From NCBI GenBank assembly GCA_041583495.1, contig JBFHFS010000066.1, positions 1 to 25,160 of the forward strand: a stretch of 25,160 bases of DNA. Reading direction: 5' to 3'. Shown one piece after another: positions 1 to 8,245 of the stretch. This stretch comes from JBFHFS01 sp041583495. Lineage in GTDB: Bacteria; Bacteroidota; Bacteroidia; Bacteroidales; Marinilabiliaceae. Under the pieces are notes generated by a model. That model saw only the letters and a program-made list of their open reading frames with translations, had not been told where the DNA came from and searched no databases. A program made the position numbers and the translations under genes. Every line of letters starts with the position of its first letter. Position 1 is the first letter of the stretch.

Positions 1-1500
1 GAGCAGCCTTATTGTATCCAACACCAGTTGATGGTCGAGGTAGTGACCCGTGAGCCAAAGGGTGTCGATGGGGACCCGGGCGGCTACCGACTGTTGCATA
101 GCCAGGGAGAAACGACCTTGTGGCGATTGTGAGAGGAGGCCCTTGCCGTTGGCCTTCAGATGAAAGGTTAACCGCGTGCTGTCGCCCCATTCGGGCAAAA
201 ACGGATCTGCCCGGAACTGAGTGGATTTTAGGGTCACCGCAAAGGGCGAGAGGGAGTCGGAGAGGTTGGTGAATGCTTCGGCCGTTACCTGGCCGTTTCC
301 AATGTTTATGCTCGCTTGTGCCCGGGTCTCTCCGGCGGCATATTGGCTGTGAAGAACCAACTCTGAAAATTGGTACTGAGCCCACCGACTGTCCGATAGG
401 TCGGCCTTTATTTCGAGTGGTTTTGAACTGCCGGGCAGGCCGTTTCCCCTAATGGAGAGGCTTCCATTTAGGATGGCGGGCATATCTTCGAGGGAAAACC
501 ATTTTTCGGGACTGAAATTCTTCAAACTAAACAGCAGGTTCAGGTCCGCCAGGTGACGGGTCGTATCCGTTAAAAGATCGGCGAACCGAGTCACTTCCCC
601 ACTTAATCGGAGCCCCTGGTCCCGATAGGTGAGGTTGAGCTCAGGGGACATTTTGTCATCCCGGGAGGAGATATTGAAGGATATGACCGGGGTTACCCCA
701 AGCTTTAATTCGGGCAGATAAAAGGAGAACTCATCGGGGTTAAGATCCTGAGTGGTCAGCGAAGCCGAAAAGTCCTTTACGTCTTTGTATTCAGCCAGGG
801 AGGAGATTTTGTTGCGGGGGGTGATTAAAACAAGCTTATTAAGGGTCCACAAGCTGTCTTTTCGGACAAGGGAGACCTGCAGGTCGTTCAGATCCGGGAG
901 GTGGGGAGGCGTCTGAAATCGAAGGTGTTCCAGCTCAACAAGCATAGAATTGGAGCTGTATTGTCCCTTTAAATCAATATTCAAATGAGAGAGGTAATGG
1001 GGCACCAGGGTATCGGCCATGCCGATATTAATATGTCCCTCTCTGAGGATAAAAGACCGGAGGTCGATGAATAAATCAAAGGGCTTTGAGGTCGGGTTGT
1101 CTGTTTCGACCGAGGGCGGAAACAGCTTTTCGAAATTCCAGATAGAATCGACTCCCTGGGCTAAATGAACCCGTGGAGACTGCAGGACAATGGAGTCTAT
1201 CCGGACTGTGCCCTTTCGTAAGCTAAAGAGAGAATAATTTAACGACAACCGGTCAAATTGAGCCACGGTATCTCCATCGGATGAGGTGAGGCTTGCACGG
1301 TGTAGCTCTATAGTGGAGAAGAAGTTTCCGGATAGTTGCTCCAGGGCGAGGGTCCCATTCAGTTGGTTGTTTATTGTGGTTAACAGCTTTTTGCGCACGA
1401 GATTCCTGAATGGCGCCGTTTGGGTGGCCGCCACTACCAGAAGAATCAGCCCCAGGAGAAGAGCAATGATCGCCAGGAGATATTTTAGGGTTTTATGCAT
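1..1500 (-). CDS. tamB: TamB-like translocation/assembly protein, N-terminal part (partial at window edge)
   Basis: The frame is open from an ATG at 1500 to the left edge with no stop, giving the first 500 residues. Residues about 5-25 form one hydrophobic segment (LLAIIALLLGLILLVVAAT) after a short basic start, fitting an inner-membrane signal anchor. The rest is soluble, beta-rich sequence with repeated short strands in the style of AsmA/TamB proteins, for example IVLQSPRVHLAQ near residue 105. TamB proteins span the periplasm and, with the Omp85 partner TamA, help insert or supply the outer membrane; this role is family knowledge. The gene lies 158 bases downstream of a TamA-like gene on the same strand, which strongly supports the pairing. 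The diagnostic C-terminal DUF490 domain lies outside the window, so a generic AsmA-like protein cannot be fully excluded. Confidence 0.8.
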   Translation of the reverse strand, partial: MHKTLKYLLAIIALLLGLILLVVAATQTAPFRNLVRKKLLTTINNQLNGTLALEQLSGNFFSTIELHRASLTSSDGDTVAQFDRLSLNYSLFSLRKGTVRIDSIVLQSPRVHLAQGVDSIWNFEKLFPPSVETDNPTSKPFDLFIDLRSFILREGHINIGMADTLVPHYLSHLNIDLKGQYSSNSMLVELEHLRFQTPPHLPDLNDLQVSLVRKDSLWTLNKLVLITPRNKISSLAEYKDVKDFSASLTTQDLNPDEFSFYLPELKLGVTPVISFNISSRDDKMSPELNLTYRDQGLRLSGEVTRFADLLTDTTRHLADLNLLFSLKNFSPEKWFSLEDMPAILNGSLSIRGNGLPGSSKPLEIKADLSDSRWAQYQFSELVLHSQYAAGETRAQASINIGNGQVTAEAFTNLSDSLSPFAVTLKSTQFRADPFLPEWGDSTRLTFHLKANGKGLLSQSPQGRFSLAMQQSVAARVPIDTLWLTGHYLDHQLVLDTIRLL

Positions 1501-1658
1501 TCTCTTTTGTTTCTATTTAACAATGGTTCGTTAAACTTTTGCAAATAACTATATCCTAGTATTTTAGGCGCATAGACACTCTTCTGTTAATGCGCTGATA
1601 TTAAGCATCTTGCAAATAAGTCTAACATCTATCATCTAAACTCTAACGATCTATTGAT

Positions 1659-3500
1659 TTAAAAAGCATGACCAATATTCAAATGGATTTGCCATTTGGT
1701 GTCTGCATCGAATACAGGTCGGGCAAAATCTATTCCTACCGGCCCTATAGGGGTAGAGATGCGGATACCTGTTCCCGCTGCCAGGCGTATCTCATCCAGA
1801 GGAAAGTGGTTGGCGCTTTCCCACACGTTGCCAAAATCAAGAAACACCACCATGCTCAGGGGGCTTACGATTTTCACGCGGGGTTCAATACTTCCCTCCA
1901 GCAACGAATTTCCCCCAATGGGGATGCCCTCATCGTCGAGGGGACCTAACATTTGCCGGGGCCAGCCTCTGACCGATTGACTGCCTCCTGCAAAGAACCG
2001 CTCCTCAAAGGGGCTTACGCTGGAATGACTGATGGGTTGGATGCTGCCCATCTTGATCCTTGAGGCCAGGATGAATCCATCCCCAACGGGCAGAAAGCGT
2101 TTTACCTCAAACAGATATTTCACAAAGGGATAAGCCGAGCCGAACCAGGGGCTGTTGATCCTTGTGTTAACGGCCAGTGACCATCCTTTTACAGGGTCGA
2201 AGCGCGGCGTGACCGTGTTGAACAGCCCCCCAATGGATAGTCCGTTTTTCGAATAAGCTGAACGGGAATACTCCTGAAGTGTTTCATCAGCCTCCGAAGT
2301 AATATCAAGGTCTACCAGCTCGTAATCAAGGGTGGTCGACATACTTAGAAAGTCGGTGAAGTTTTGCAGAATGCTCAGGCCCGCACCGCCTATCACGCTC
2401 TCAAATCCGGGTTCGCTTCTTCTTTTCAGATACGTACTTAATGCCAGTGATGATCGGGGGGAGAAAATCGCCGGTTGGGTAACGGTGGCTTCGAAGCGGT
2501 AGGGCTCCAACCCCGAGTGTTTGGCGTAGAACTTGGCCCGTTGTGTTTTGCCCGGAAAGTTAAGATAATCGAGGTCGAAAGAGGTCCGAAACTGGTCTTC
2601 CCGGCCATAGCCTACTCCCCATCGGGTTGAAATACGGGGGGCTTCCTGGATGGTCACCTCCACAGGAATGATTTTGGCTTTTTCTGTCGATAGTTGTGCC
2701 CTCACCGAGGCGATGCGAAAAAGCCCCAGCTCATAAATCTGTTTTTGGGTTTGGGAAAGGGCTTTGGCACTGTAGGTGTCGCCCTCTTTAAAATCGAATT
2801 GCTTTTGAATGGCCTTGGTGGGGGTGCGTTCTTCTCCCTTGATGGTGATGGGGCCAAATTGTGAAAAGGGGCCTTTTTGAATCTGCCAGTTAATGATGGC
2901 CTGCAAGGTGTCGGGGGTGAGGGATACTTCCGGCACCGCGGCGGCATAGGCATAACCCCGGGATGAGAACCAGGTGGTTAGGCGGTTTTGATCGTTTCGG
3001 ACAGCCTCGTCCCGGAAGCGGCCGGCGGGTTGGCTCTCCAGTTGCTTCAGAAGCTTTTGCCAGGCTCGTGTTGAAAGAAGGGAGTCGCCAGGCTCTTCGG
3101 TACTGAAGCTGAGGGTGTCGATGGTTACCGGTTGGTTTTCCACAATGGTAAAGGTGAGGTCGACTTTCAGCTTACGGGGATGCTTCCTTACCTGGGAAAG
3201 CTCATTGATGGATACGTGCAGATAGCCTTCCGACTGGTAGAAGCTGGTAAGCTGATCGCGGTTCATTTTATAAGCTTCCTGGCTGAAATACGTTGGATGA
3301 ACACCAAAGAGGGTCTTGCGGATGCCCGATGATCTGGAAAAGGAGATGACATCGAGCAGTCGGGAATCTTTAAAAGCTTCGTTTCCTTTAAAGATGATAT
3401 TTCTGATTTCCGAGTTTTCCTGGGCCTGCCCCGGTATTCTAAAAATAAACAGGATGAGGATCAGTTGAAAACGAAAAATATTGAGTCGGCGGTTTGTCAA
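1659..3500 (-). CDS. tamA: TamA/BamA-family (Omp85) outer-membrane protein
   Basis: This 613-residue protein has a signal peptide (hydrophobic residues about 8-24, cut near AQA-type GQAQ) and three POTRA-like modules at about 29-120, 122-212 and 213-285. The clearest is the third (GPITIKGEERTPTKAIQKQF, then a YELGLFRIASV helix). A 16-strand-type barrel follows from about 290. The barrel carries the Omp85 loop-6 motif VRGW at 510-513 and ends in a terminal phenylalanine as a beta-signal. Three POTRAs and the following tamB-like gene point to TamA rather than BamA, which usually has five. The start used is a TTG; a stop codon lies seven codons upstream and there is no in-frame ATG before the mature protein, so TTG (or a nearby ATT) is the likely initiator. 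It should act in the outer membrane as a protein insertion or translocation pore. Confidence 0.85.
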   Translation of the reverse strand: MTNRRLNIFRFQLILILFIFRIPGQAQENSEIRNIIFKGNEAFKDSRLLDVISFSRSSGIRKTLFGVHPTYFSQEAYKMNRDQLTSFYQSEGYLHVSINELSQVRKHPRKLKVDLTFTIVENQPVTIDTLSFSTEEPGDSLLSTRAWQKLLKQLESQPAGRFRDEAVRNDQNRLTTWFSSRGYAYAAAVPEVSLTPDTLQAIINWQIQKGPFSQFGPITIKGEERTPTKAIQKQFDFKEGDTYSAKALSQTQKQIYELGLFRIASVRAQLSTEKAKIIPVEVTIQEAPRISTRWGVGYGREDQFRTSFDLDYLNFPGKTQRAKFYAKHSGLEPYRFEATVTQPAIFSPRSSLALSTYLKRRSEPGFESVIGGAGLSILQNFTDFLSMSTTLDYELVDLDITSEADETLQEYSRSAYSKNGLSIGGLFNTVTPRFDPVKGWSLAVNTRINSPWFGSAYPFVKYLFEVKRFLPVGDGFILASRIKMGSIQPISHSSVSPFEERFFAGGSQSVRGWPRQMLGPLDDEGIPIGGNSLLEGSIEPRVKIVSPLSMVVFLDFGNVWESANHFPLDEIRLAAGTGIRISTPIGPVGIDFARPVFDADTKWQIHLNIGHAF

Positions 3501-3559
3501 AATTATTAGGTTTCTTTAGGGTTACTCCTGGAGTATAACCTTTTGGAAGGCCATTGAGT

Positions 3560-3604
3560 TTAACCAGGGCATGAAAATTTAAGGGTTTCTTTGACCCTGG
3601 TTAA
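3560..3604. repeat. 10-bp perfect inverted repeat between two gene blocks
   Basis: TTAACCAGGG at 3560-3569 is matched exactly by CCCTGGTTAA at 3595-3604 across a 25-base spacer. It sits in the 153-base gap between the end of the corrinoid activator gene and the start of tamA, both on the minus strand. No T-run follows on the minus strand, so it is not a classical intrinsic terminator. It could be an operator for tamA or a transcript-end structure. Confidence 0.4.
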
Positions 3605-3653
3605 TGTACGAAATAATTTTGATTCTGATTCGGATTCCCCAAATAGGCGTGTG

Positions 3654-5144
3654 TTAGATCAACATCATTTTATCTACATAGATGTCCTGAAAGTTGGTGG
3701 CTCTTTCCAGGTTTATCCGGGTGGTTTTTTCAAGGATGGTATGGACCTCCTCCAGGTTGGAAAACAGAAATATTTTGGCCCCGGTAAGAGCCGTATTGCC
3801 TCTTTTTTGCATTTGGTGGGGCAAAGCGTTGATCATGCCCGTTTGGGTAACATGATCGAGGTTGAGGTAATTGCCGAAGGCACCTGCAATGAAAATCTCC
3901 TGAATATCTTTCACCTCGATTCCCAGATGACGGGATAGAATTTCCAGTCCGGCAGCAATGGCGGCTTTGGCCAGCAGAAATTCATTAATGTCCTGCTGGG
4001 TTAAAACGATTCCCTGACCAATCTCAATATGGTCTTCTCCCGATTGAATCTCACCAAACATGCCAATTGATTCCTGCTGTTTAAAGATGGCGATGGCATC
4101 GATCAGGGCACTGCCACAAATGCCTTTGGGGGGAACATGACCAATGACTTCCAGATTAATCTTTCCATCCTCCATTGAAAGGGAGGAGATGGCGCCTGTT
4201 TCAGCCAACATCCCCATGGATATGTTAGCCCCTTCGAAGGCGGGTCCGGCGGCGGTAGAGGCACAAACAATCTGATGCTTGTTGCCGATCACAATCTCAC
4301 CGTTGGTGCCCAGGTCGACGAGTGCCGTGTATCGTTCTTTTTTGTGCAGTCCGGTGGCCGCTATGCCGGCCAGGATGTCGGAGCCCACAAAGCTGCCAAT
4401 GGATGGATAGAAGAGAATCTTGTCGGTCACCTCAAAATCCCATCCAAGCTCTTTGGGGAGAAATGACTTAAGCCCCAGGTCGTTGGACTCGAATGGGTAG
4501 GCCGATAAGGGGGTGAGATCACATCCGCTGAATAACAGTTGCATGGTGGTGTTGCCCACGACGACCACGCGTGTGGGGGAAACCGGATGTTTTTTTAGCA
4601 TCGAATCGATCATTTGTCCCATCGCCAGCCGGATGAGTCGCGTCATCTCCGGGGCATCTCCGTCCAGTGCATGTTGGATCCGCGAAATCAGGTCGGCGCC
4701 AAATTTTCCCTGTGGGTTCAGTCGGGTTTCCACGGCCATTACCTGGGCGGTTCTCAGGTTCACCAATTGGGCCACCAGCGTAGTGGTTCCCACATCTACG
4801 GCGACCCCGTACCCCTCCAGGGGGGTAAAGGTAAATACACTCTCGTCGGCTAGTATGATGTGTTTAAACTGTTCTATATCAATGGTTAAGTCGCCTGTGC
4901 AGCGGCTTTGACAGGCCAGATGCCAGCCCGGTTGTTCGGTCTTATGTCGAGGGTGCGGGTCGGTTTGGATGGTTCCTTCCAATACTTTCACCTTGCATTT
5001 TCCACAGCGCCCTTCGCCCCCACAGGGGAATTCAATTCCGTAGTCAGGCAGGATGTCGGCCAGGGGTGTTCCGTGGTCTACCAGCAATTTCTTTCCGAGG
5101 GGATGTAAGGTAATCGTGTGTTTTTGGGGGGCAGGGTGTTTCAT
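3654..5144 (-). CDS. Corrinoid-protein reductive activator (2Fe-2S ferredoxin + DUF4445 ATPase)
   Basis: The first about 95 residues are a plant-type 2Fe-2S ferredoxin domain with cysteine ligands C41, C47, C50 and C78 (CGGEGRCGKC, then LACQ). After it comes the ASKHA/DUF4445 domain, with a phosphate loop VAVDVGTTT near residue 114 and the family hallmarks LVDLGTNGEIVIG and TAAGPAFEGANI. Proteins of this type (RACo/RamA-like activating enzymes) use ATP to push electrons onto inactive Co(II) corrinoid proteins. At 496 residues it is shorter than usual for the family (about 600 or more), mainly in the linker. A TTG eight codons upstream keeps the frame open, but that TTG lies inside a good -7 promoter box, so the ATG at 5144 is preferred. 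It is the last gene of the corrinoid cluster and its natural client is the corrinoid protein encoded at 8246-8914. Confidence 0.88.
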   Translation of the reverse strand: MKHPAPQKHTITLHPLGKKLLVDHGTPLADILPDYGIEFPCGGEGRCGKCKVKVLEGTIQTDPHPRHKTEQPGWHLACQSRCTGDLTIDIEQFKHIILADESVFTFTPLEGYGVAVDVGTTTLVAQLVNLRTAQVMAVETRLNPQGKFGADLISRIQHALDGDAPEMTRLIRLAMGQMIDSMLKKHPVSPTRVVVVGNTTMQLLFSGCDLTPLSAYPFESNDLGLKSFLPKELGWDFEVTDKILFYPSIGSFVGSDILAGIAATGLHKKERYTALVDLGTNGEIVIGNKHQIVCASTAAGPAFEGANISMGMLAETGAISSLSMEDGKINLEVIGHVPPKGICGSALIDAIAIFKQQESIGMFGEIQSGEDHIEIGQGIVLTQQDINEFLLAKAAIAAGLEILSRHLGIEVKDIQEIFIAGAFGNYLNLDHVTQTGMINALPHQMQKRGNTALTGAKIFLFSNLEEVHTILEKTTRINLERATNFQDIYVDKMMLI

Positions 5145-5165
5145 CCTGGGTTTTGTGTTACGCTG

Positions 5166-5173
5166 CAAAATTA
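5166..5173 (-). promoter_or_regulatory. Bacteroidota-type -7 box (TAATTTTG) for the corrinoid activator gene
   Basis: On the minus strand the sequence reads TAATTTTGC, a full match to the TAnnTTTG -7 element of Bacteroidota sigma-ABfr promoters. A start of transcription just downstream would leave about 15 bases before the ATG at 5144. No TTTG is seen at the -33 position, so only half the promoter is supported. It would give the activator gene a transcript independent of the four genes upstream. Confidence 0.45.
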
Positions 5174-5279
5174 CGGAAAAAGCCTTAGCCCCATGAGGTT
5201 AAAGCTTCAAATTCCTTGAATATTGATCTCCTTTTGGGCTTTGGTTCGGTTTTGTGGGTATTTAATCCGGGCTTTTTAA

Positions 5280-5993
5280 CTAGTGGCTGCATGTTAGATG
5301 GCTGCTTTTGTTTTTATTCCGATACATACAGCTTTTGCTGGTGCAAACGGCACACCGGTTTTTGCGGAAGATCACCTCCGGGCCAATGCCAATGACCCCG
5401 CTGATGGATTTAACCGGATTCATTAACGCCGAAGAGGTGAGTTTTACCCCGCAGGTTTGCCCCCCGAAGAAATCCAAAAGCTGATGCTGTTCAGTTACCG
5501 ACCATTCGTTATGGCCGGGGCTGTAGAGGTTGGTCATTTTTTCACCACGGGCCTCCAGTTCAGGCCTCATGATCTCCGGCAACTGTTGTCCGGCCGATTC
5601 GGCAATAATGGTGCCCATCACGTCGTAGACAAAACCCAGAATGGGGTCTTCGCTCATCATTAAGGCTCTCGATTTATTGCTGATCTGCTCCCCTGCCGTG
5701 CAAATAAAGATCGCTGCCCGTGTGCTGTGGCGTAACTCTTTTAATAGTATTTTTCCGGGTTTAAAAGTTACCTTGTTGAGCATCAGCTCCCCGGTGGCTG
5801 TCCTTAACTCAACCTCGTCCACCAATAGAAAGGTGGCACGAATGTCGTCCAGGGTTTCTGCAAAATCATAGACTTCGTCCAGGTAAGAAGGGAAGGGTTC
5901 CGGGAAATCTGCCTCCTGATAGCCCAGAGTGGTTATGATCTGTGCCCGGGATATGGAAAGTTCATTGAATCGAAACTGAAAGGTGTGGGTCAT
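5280..5993 (-). CDS. Methionine-synthase-activation-domain-like protein with C-terminal cysteine cluster
   Basis: This 237-residue soluble protein resembles the stand-alone relatives of the S-adenosylmethionine-binding activation domain of cobalamin-dependent methionine synthase (MetH). The match is seen in the fold-level pattern of residues 50-180, including FICTAGEQISNKSRAL, the YDVMGTIIAESAGQQL helix, and LYSPGHNEWSV at 156-166, which lines up with the RxxPGY-type SAM/corrin loop of MetH. The C-terminus adds C214, C217 and C222 (CAVCTSKSC) and C235, absent from MetH, which could bind a metal or Fe-S cluster. The start codon overlaps the CobW gene stop (ATGA at 5990-5993), so the two are translationally coupled. 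Family knowledge suggests a role in corrinoid reduction or handling; the exact reaction is not known. The assignment to this superfamily is reasonably firm, the function is inference. Confidence 0.72.
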   Translation of the reverse strand: MTHTFQFRFNELSISRAQIITTLGYQEADFPEPFPSYLDEVYDFAETLDDIRATFLLVDEVELRTATGELMLNKVTFKPGKILLKELRHSTRAAIFICTAGEQISNKSRALMMSEDPILGFVYDVMGTIIAESAGQQLPEIMRPELEARGEKMTNLYSPGHNEWSVTEQHQLLDFFGGQTCGVKLTSSALMNPVKSISGVIGIGPEVIFRKNRCAVCTSKSCMYRNKNKSSHLTCSH

Positions 5994-6889
5994 CGTTGAC
6001 AGTATTCTTCAAAAATGGATTGGTAATTGATGTGTGGGTTAAAATTCCCGATGAGGATCAATTCACTGGGCCTGTTTGTTTGGGCCACTTCGGTGATTGA
6101 ATAATCATCAAAAACCCCCTGAACAAACAGGGTTTTTTCTTCGCGCAGATTCACAAAGCCTTTACAGCGGATGCATTTTTCCTTTATGGTGGCAATAAAT
6201 GTGTCCAACCCGGCGCGGGTTATTTTCCGGGTGGTTTTAATTACCAGAGAATCCAGATTGGGTCGTCCGGCCGAAGATTGATCCCCTGCAGGCAGAAATG
6301 TAAGGGCTTTTTTTACAGTATTCAAATCAATCTGTGCAAAACTGCCACAAAGAATCTGTGCAAAGGGGTTTAGTTTTTTGATGGTTTCCACAACGCCATG
6401 GATTTTCTCCCCGGCCAGGTCTGTTTTGTTGACCACGATGGTGTCGGCAATCTGGAGCTGGTGTTCCATGCGAAAACGCAGGGCCGCCAGTCTGTCAAAA
6501 TTCTGGGCATCGATCACGCACCACAGGTGATGGAGGAATACCTTTCCTTTCAGTTGGGGCGATTGAAATATCTGACCTACCCCAATGGGATCGGACAATC
6601 CGGAGGCTTCCATCAATAATTCATCGGGTTGGACCTCTTCGATGAAGGTCGCCAGCGATTGGATGAAGGACCCCAGCAGGCAGACGCAAAAGGCAGATCC
6701 GTTATTTATTTCTAATAACCGGTAATGACTGGTTGTGGAAAGTTCCCGCCCGTCGATGTTGACTGGCGAGAACTCATTCTGAACGATGGCAATCTTGCGA
6801 AGCTGGCCAAAGGCATTGAGATAGTGCTTTAGAAAAGAGGTTTTGCCGCTCCCTAAAAAACCGGTGACCAGATGCAAGGGGATACTCAT
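5990..6889 (-). CDS. CobW/COG0523-family G3E GTPase (metallochaperone type)
   Basis: The protein has 299 residues. Walker A is GFLGSGKTS at 10-18, the conserved QNEFSPVNIDG follows at 37-47, a CxC metal site (C68, C70) replaces the usual CxCC, EASGLSDP lies at 94-101, and the guanine-specificity motif NKTD is at 154-157. The C-terminal part contains CIRCKGF (C239, C242), at the position of the usual RxKGF element, adding another possible metal ligand pair. Members deliver zinc or cobalt, or support cobalamin enzymes, using GTP hydrolysis. Its ATG overlaps the stop of the methyltransferase gene (ATGA at 6886-6889) and its stop overlaps the next ATG. The tight placement suggests it serves this corrinoid system, for example by loading zinc into the methyltransferase or assisting corrinoid insertion; the client is inference. 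Confidence 0.88.
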   Translation of the reverse strand: MSIPLHLVTGFLGSGKTSFLKHYLNAFGQLRKIAIVQNEFSPVNIDGRELSTTSHYRLLEINNGSAFCVCLLGSFIQSLATFIEEVQPDELLMEASGLSDPIGVGQIFQSPQLKGKVFLHHLWCVIDAQNFDRLAALRFRMEHQLQIADTIVVNKTDLAGEKIHGVVETIKKLNPFAQILCGSFAQIDLNTVKKALTFLPAGDQSSAGRPNLDSLVIKTTRKITRAGLDTFIATIKEKCIRCKGFVNLREEKTLFVQGVFDDYSITEVAQTNRPSELILIGNFNPHINYQSIFEEYCQR

Positions 6890-8241
6890 GGGTGAATCGC
6901 TTTTTGAATCGCCTCCACGATTTTGGTTTTTGGCGGGATTTGGCTGATAAATGCGACCTGCCCATTGATACAGGTGGAGGGCACATTTTGAACCCCTAAG
7001 GCCATCATCATTTGAATGCCTTCCAGGTCTTTAATCCGGTGTTCGGTCACGATTACCTGGTCGCCAAACTGCACCGCGGCCCGGCTTACGGCTTCCATCA
7101 TGTACTGGCAGGGGGCGCAGGAGCCTGAGTCGAGCGTGATGACGTCGATTACCACTTTCCCCTTTTGCCAATGGTCCTCCAGATTGGCGGGCTCAATAGA
7201 ATCGGTATGCTCCATTTCGCGGGTGACCTGTTGGATGTAGGGATCGTAAACCAACTCTGTAACGGCACTGAGGTTTTCAACCGGTGTTTCCATGGGGAGG
7301 TCGCAGCCCGGCGCCAGGATGAATCCTCTTTTGCCGCCTAAATCGAGGCACGAAACAGCCTCTTTCCTGGCGTCCATGACCGAACCCAGCAGCAGTTTGC
7401 TGGTGAGTTTGAGGTTACCCCCAAAGCTTACCCCTTTGCCCAGTGCCACCTCTTTTACGAAATCAAGAGGGATGTTTTCGTCGATTGAGATGTTGTCGGG
7501 TTTACAGTCGCACATGACTTCAATATTTTGCTGGGCATGCCCGCACACGAAGAAAGAACTGTACTTTTGGCGCGATCGCACAAAATCAAAGATCGGTTTG
7601 ACGAAGGGACTCACAAAGGTCTCGAACGATTGAGGGTCAATCTGACTGGTCATGGGATCCACCAGTGCAATCACATCGCAGCCTGCATCCAAAAGCATTT
7701 CGGCGTGCTTAATGCCCACCTCACAACAGAACTCCATCAGTTCATTCACGTATTCCGGATCCTCAAAGAGTTTCATGAAGATCTCTGTGCCCAGTAAATG
7801 CAGCGCTAAGGTAAAGGGGCCGGTGATTACTCCATACAAGGCCAGGTCGGGATGGCTTTCGCGCAGCTGTCGGGTGGCCTCCAGAACCACCGGAATGCGG
7901 CCATCGGCCTGGGTGGGTAATTTCAGTGATTTGAGTTCCGTGCCTTCGGCCAGTGGATGTCCCACCACCGCAGGAGGATTATCCTTGCTCCAAACCAATT
8001 TGCATCCCAGTATTTCAGCCTCAATCTGCAGATCAAAAGCCACCGGGATGCCATCGGGTTGATAAAGTTCTATGGCCTTGCTTATGCCTTTCACCATGTT
8101 CTCAGCCGATTTAAGGTAGGTTTCGGCATCCACCCCTATTAAATACCCTCCATGAACCCCCACGAAAGGGACCCAGGGGGTGCGCTCCACTTCTTCAAGT
8201 TTAAAGGCCTTCTCCAGCAATGTTAATCCTCTGTTGTCCAT
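6886..8241 (-). CDS. UroD-family corrinoid methyltransferase fused to a thioredoxin-like domain
   Basis: Residues 1-340 form a uroporphyrinogen-decarboxylase-like barrel of the methyltransferase branch (MtaA/MtbA and O-demethylase types). It contains YGVITGPFTLALHLLG near 136-151, DPMTSQIDP near 195-203 and PGCDLPMETPVENL at 311-324. Probable zinc ligands are C233, H235 and C313; the HxC pair of MtaA/MtbA is replaced here by FVCGH. After a short linker, residues about 360-451 make a thioredoxin-like domain with a CAPC redox pair (C375, C378) and a VPST cis-proline motif near 421-424. The corrinoid-protein gene ends four bases upstream and the CobW gene overlaps by four bases, so all are one transcript. 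Heme synthesis (HemE) is unlikely because of the metal-site cysteines and the context. It should move a methyl group to or from the adjacent corrinoid protein; the substrate is unknown. Confidence 0.87.
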   Translation of the reverse strand: MDNRGLTLLEKAFKLEEVERTPWVPFVGVHGGYLIGVDAETYLKSAENMVKGISKAIELYQPDGIPVAFDLQIEAEILGCKLVWSKDNPPAVVGHPLAEGTELKSLKLPTQADGRIPVVLEATRQLRESHPDLALYGVITGPFTLALHLLGTEIFMKLFEDPEYVNELMEFCCEVGIKHAEMLLDAGCDVIALVDPMTSQIDPQSFETFVSPFVKPIFDFVRSRQKYSSFFVCGHAQQNIEVMCDCKPDNISIDENIPLDFVKEVALGKGVSFGGNLKLTSKLLLGSVMDARKEAVSCLDLGGKRGFILAPGCDLPMETPVENLSAVTELVYDPYIQQVTREMEHTDSIEPANLEDHWQKGKVVIDVITLDSGSCAPCQYMMEAVSRAAVQFGDQVIVTEHRIKDLEGIQMMMALGVQNVPSTCINGQVAFISQIPPKTKIVEAIQKAIHP

Positions 8242-8245
8242 CTAA

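Noticed and set aside
1539..1619. Direct repeat TTGCAAATAA (1539-1548 and 1610-1619) between tamA and tamB
   Set aside because: It is only ten AT-rich bases in an AT-rich gap with no promoter-like spacing, so chance is an adequate explanation.
6886..8241. Uroporphyrinogen decarboxylase of heme synthesis (HemE)
   Set aside because: The protein has metal-site cysteines and the PGCDLPMETPVENL region of the methyltransferase branch, an added redox domain, and a corrinoid-protein partner in the operon.
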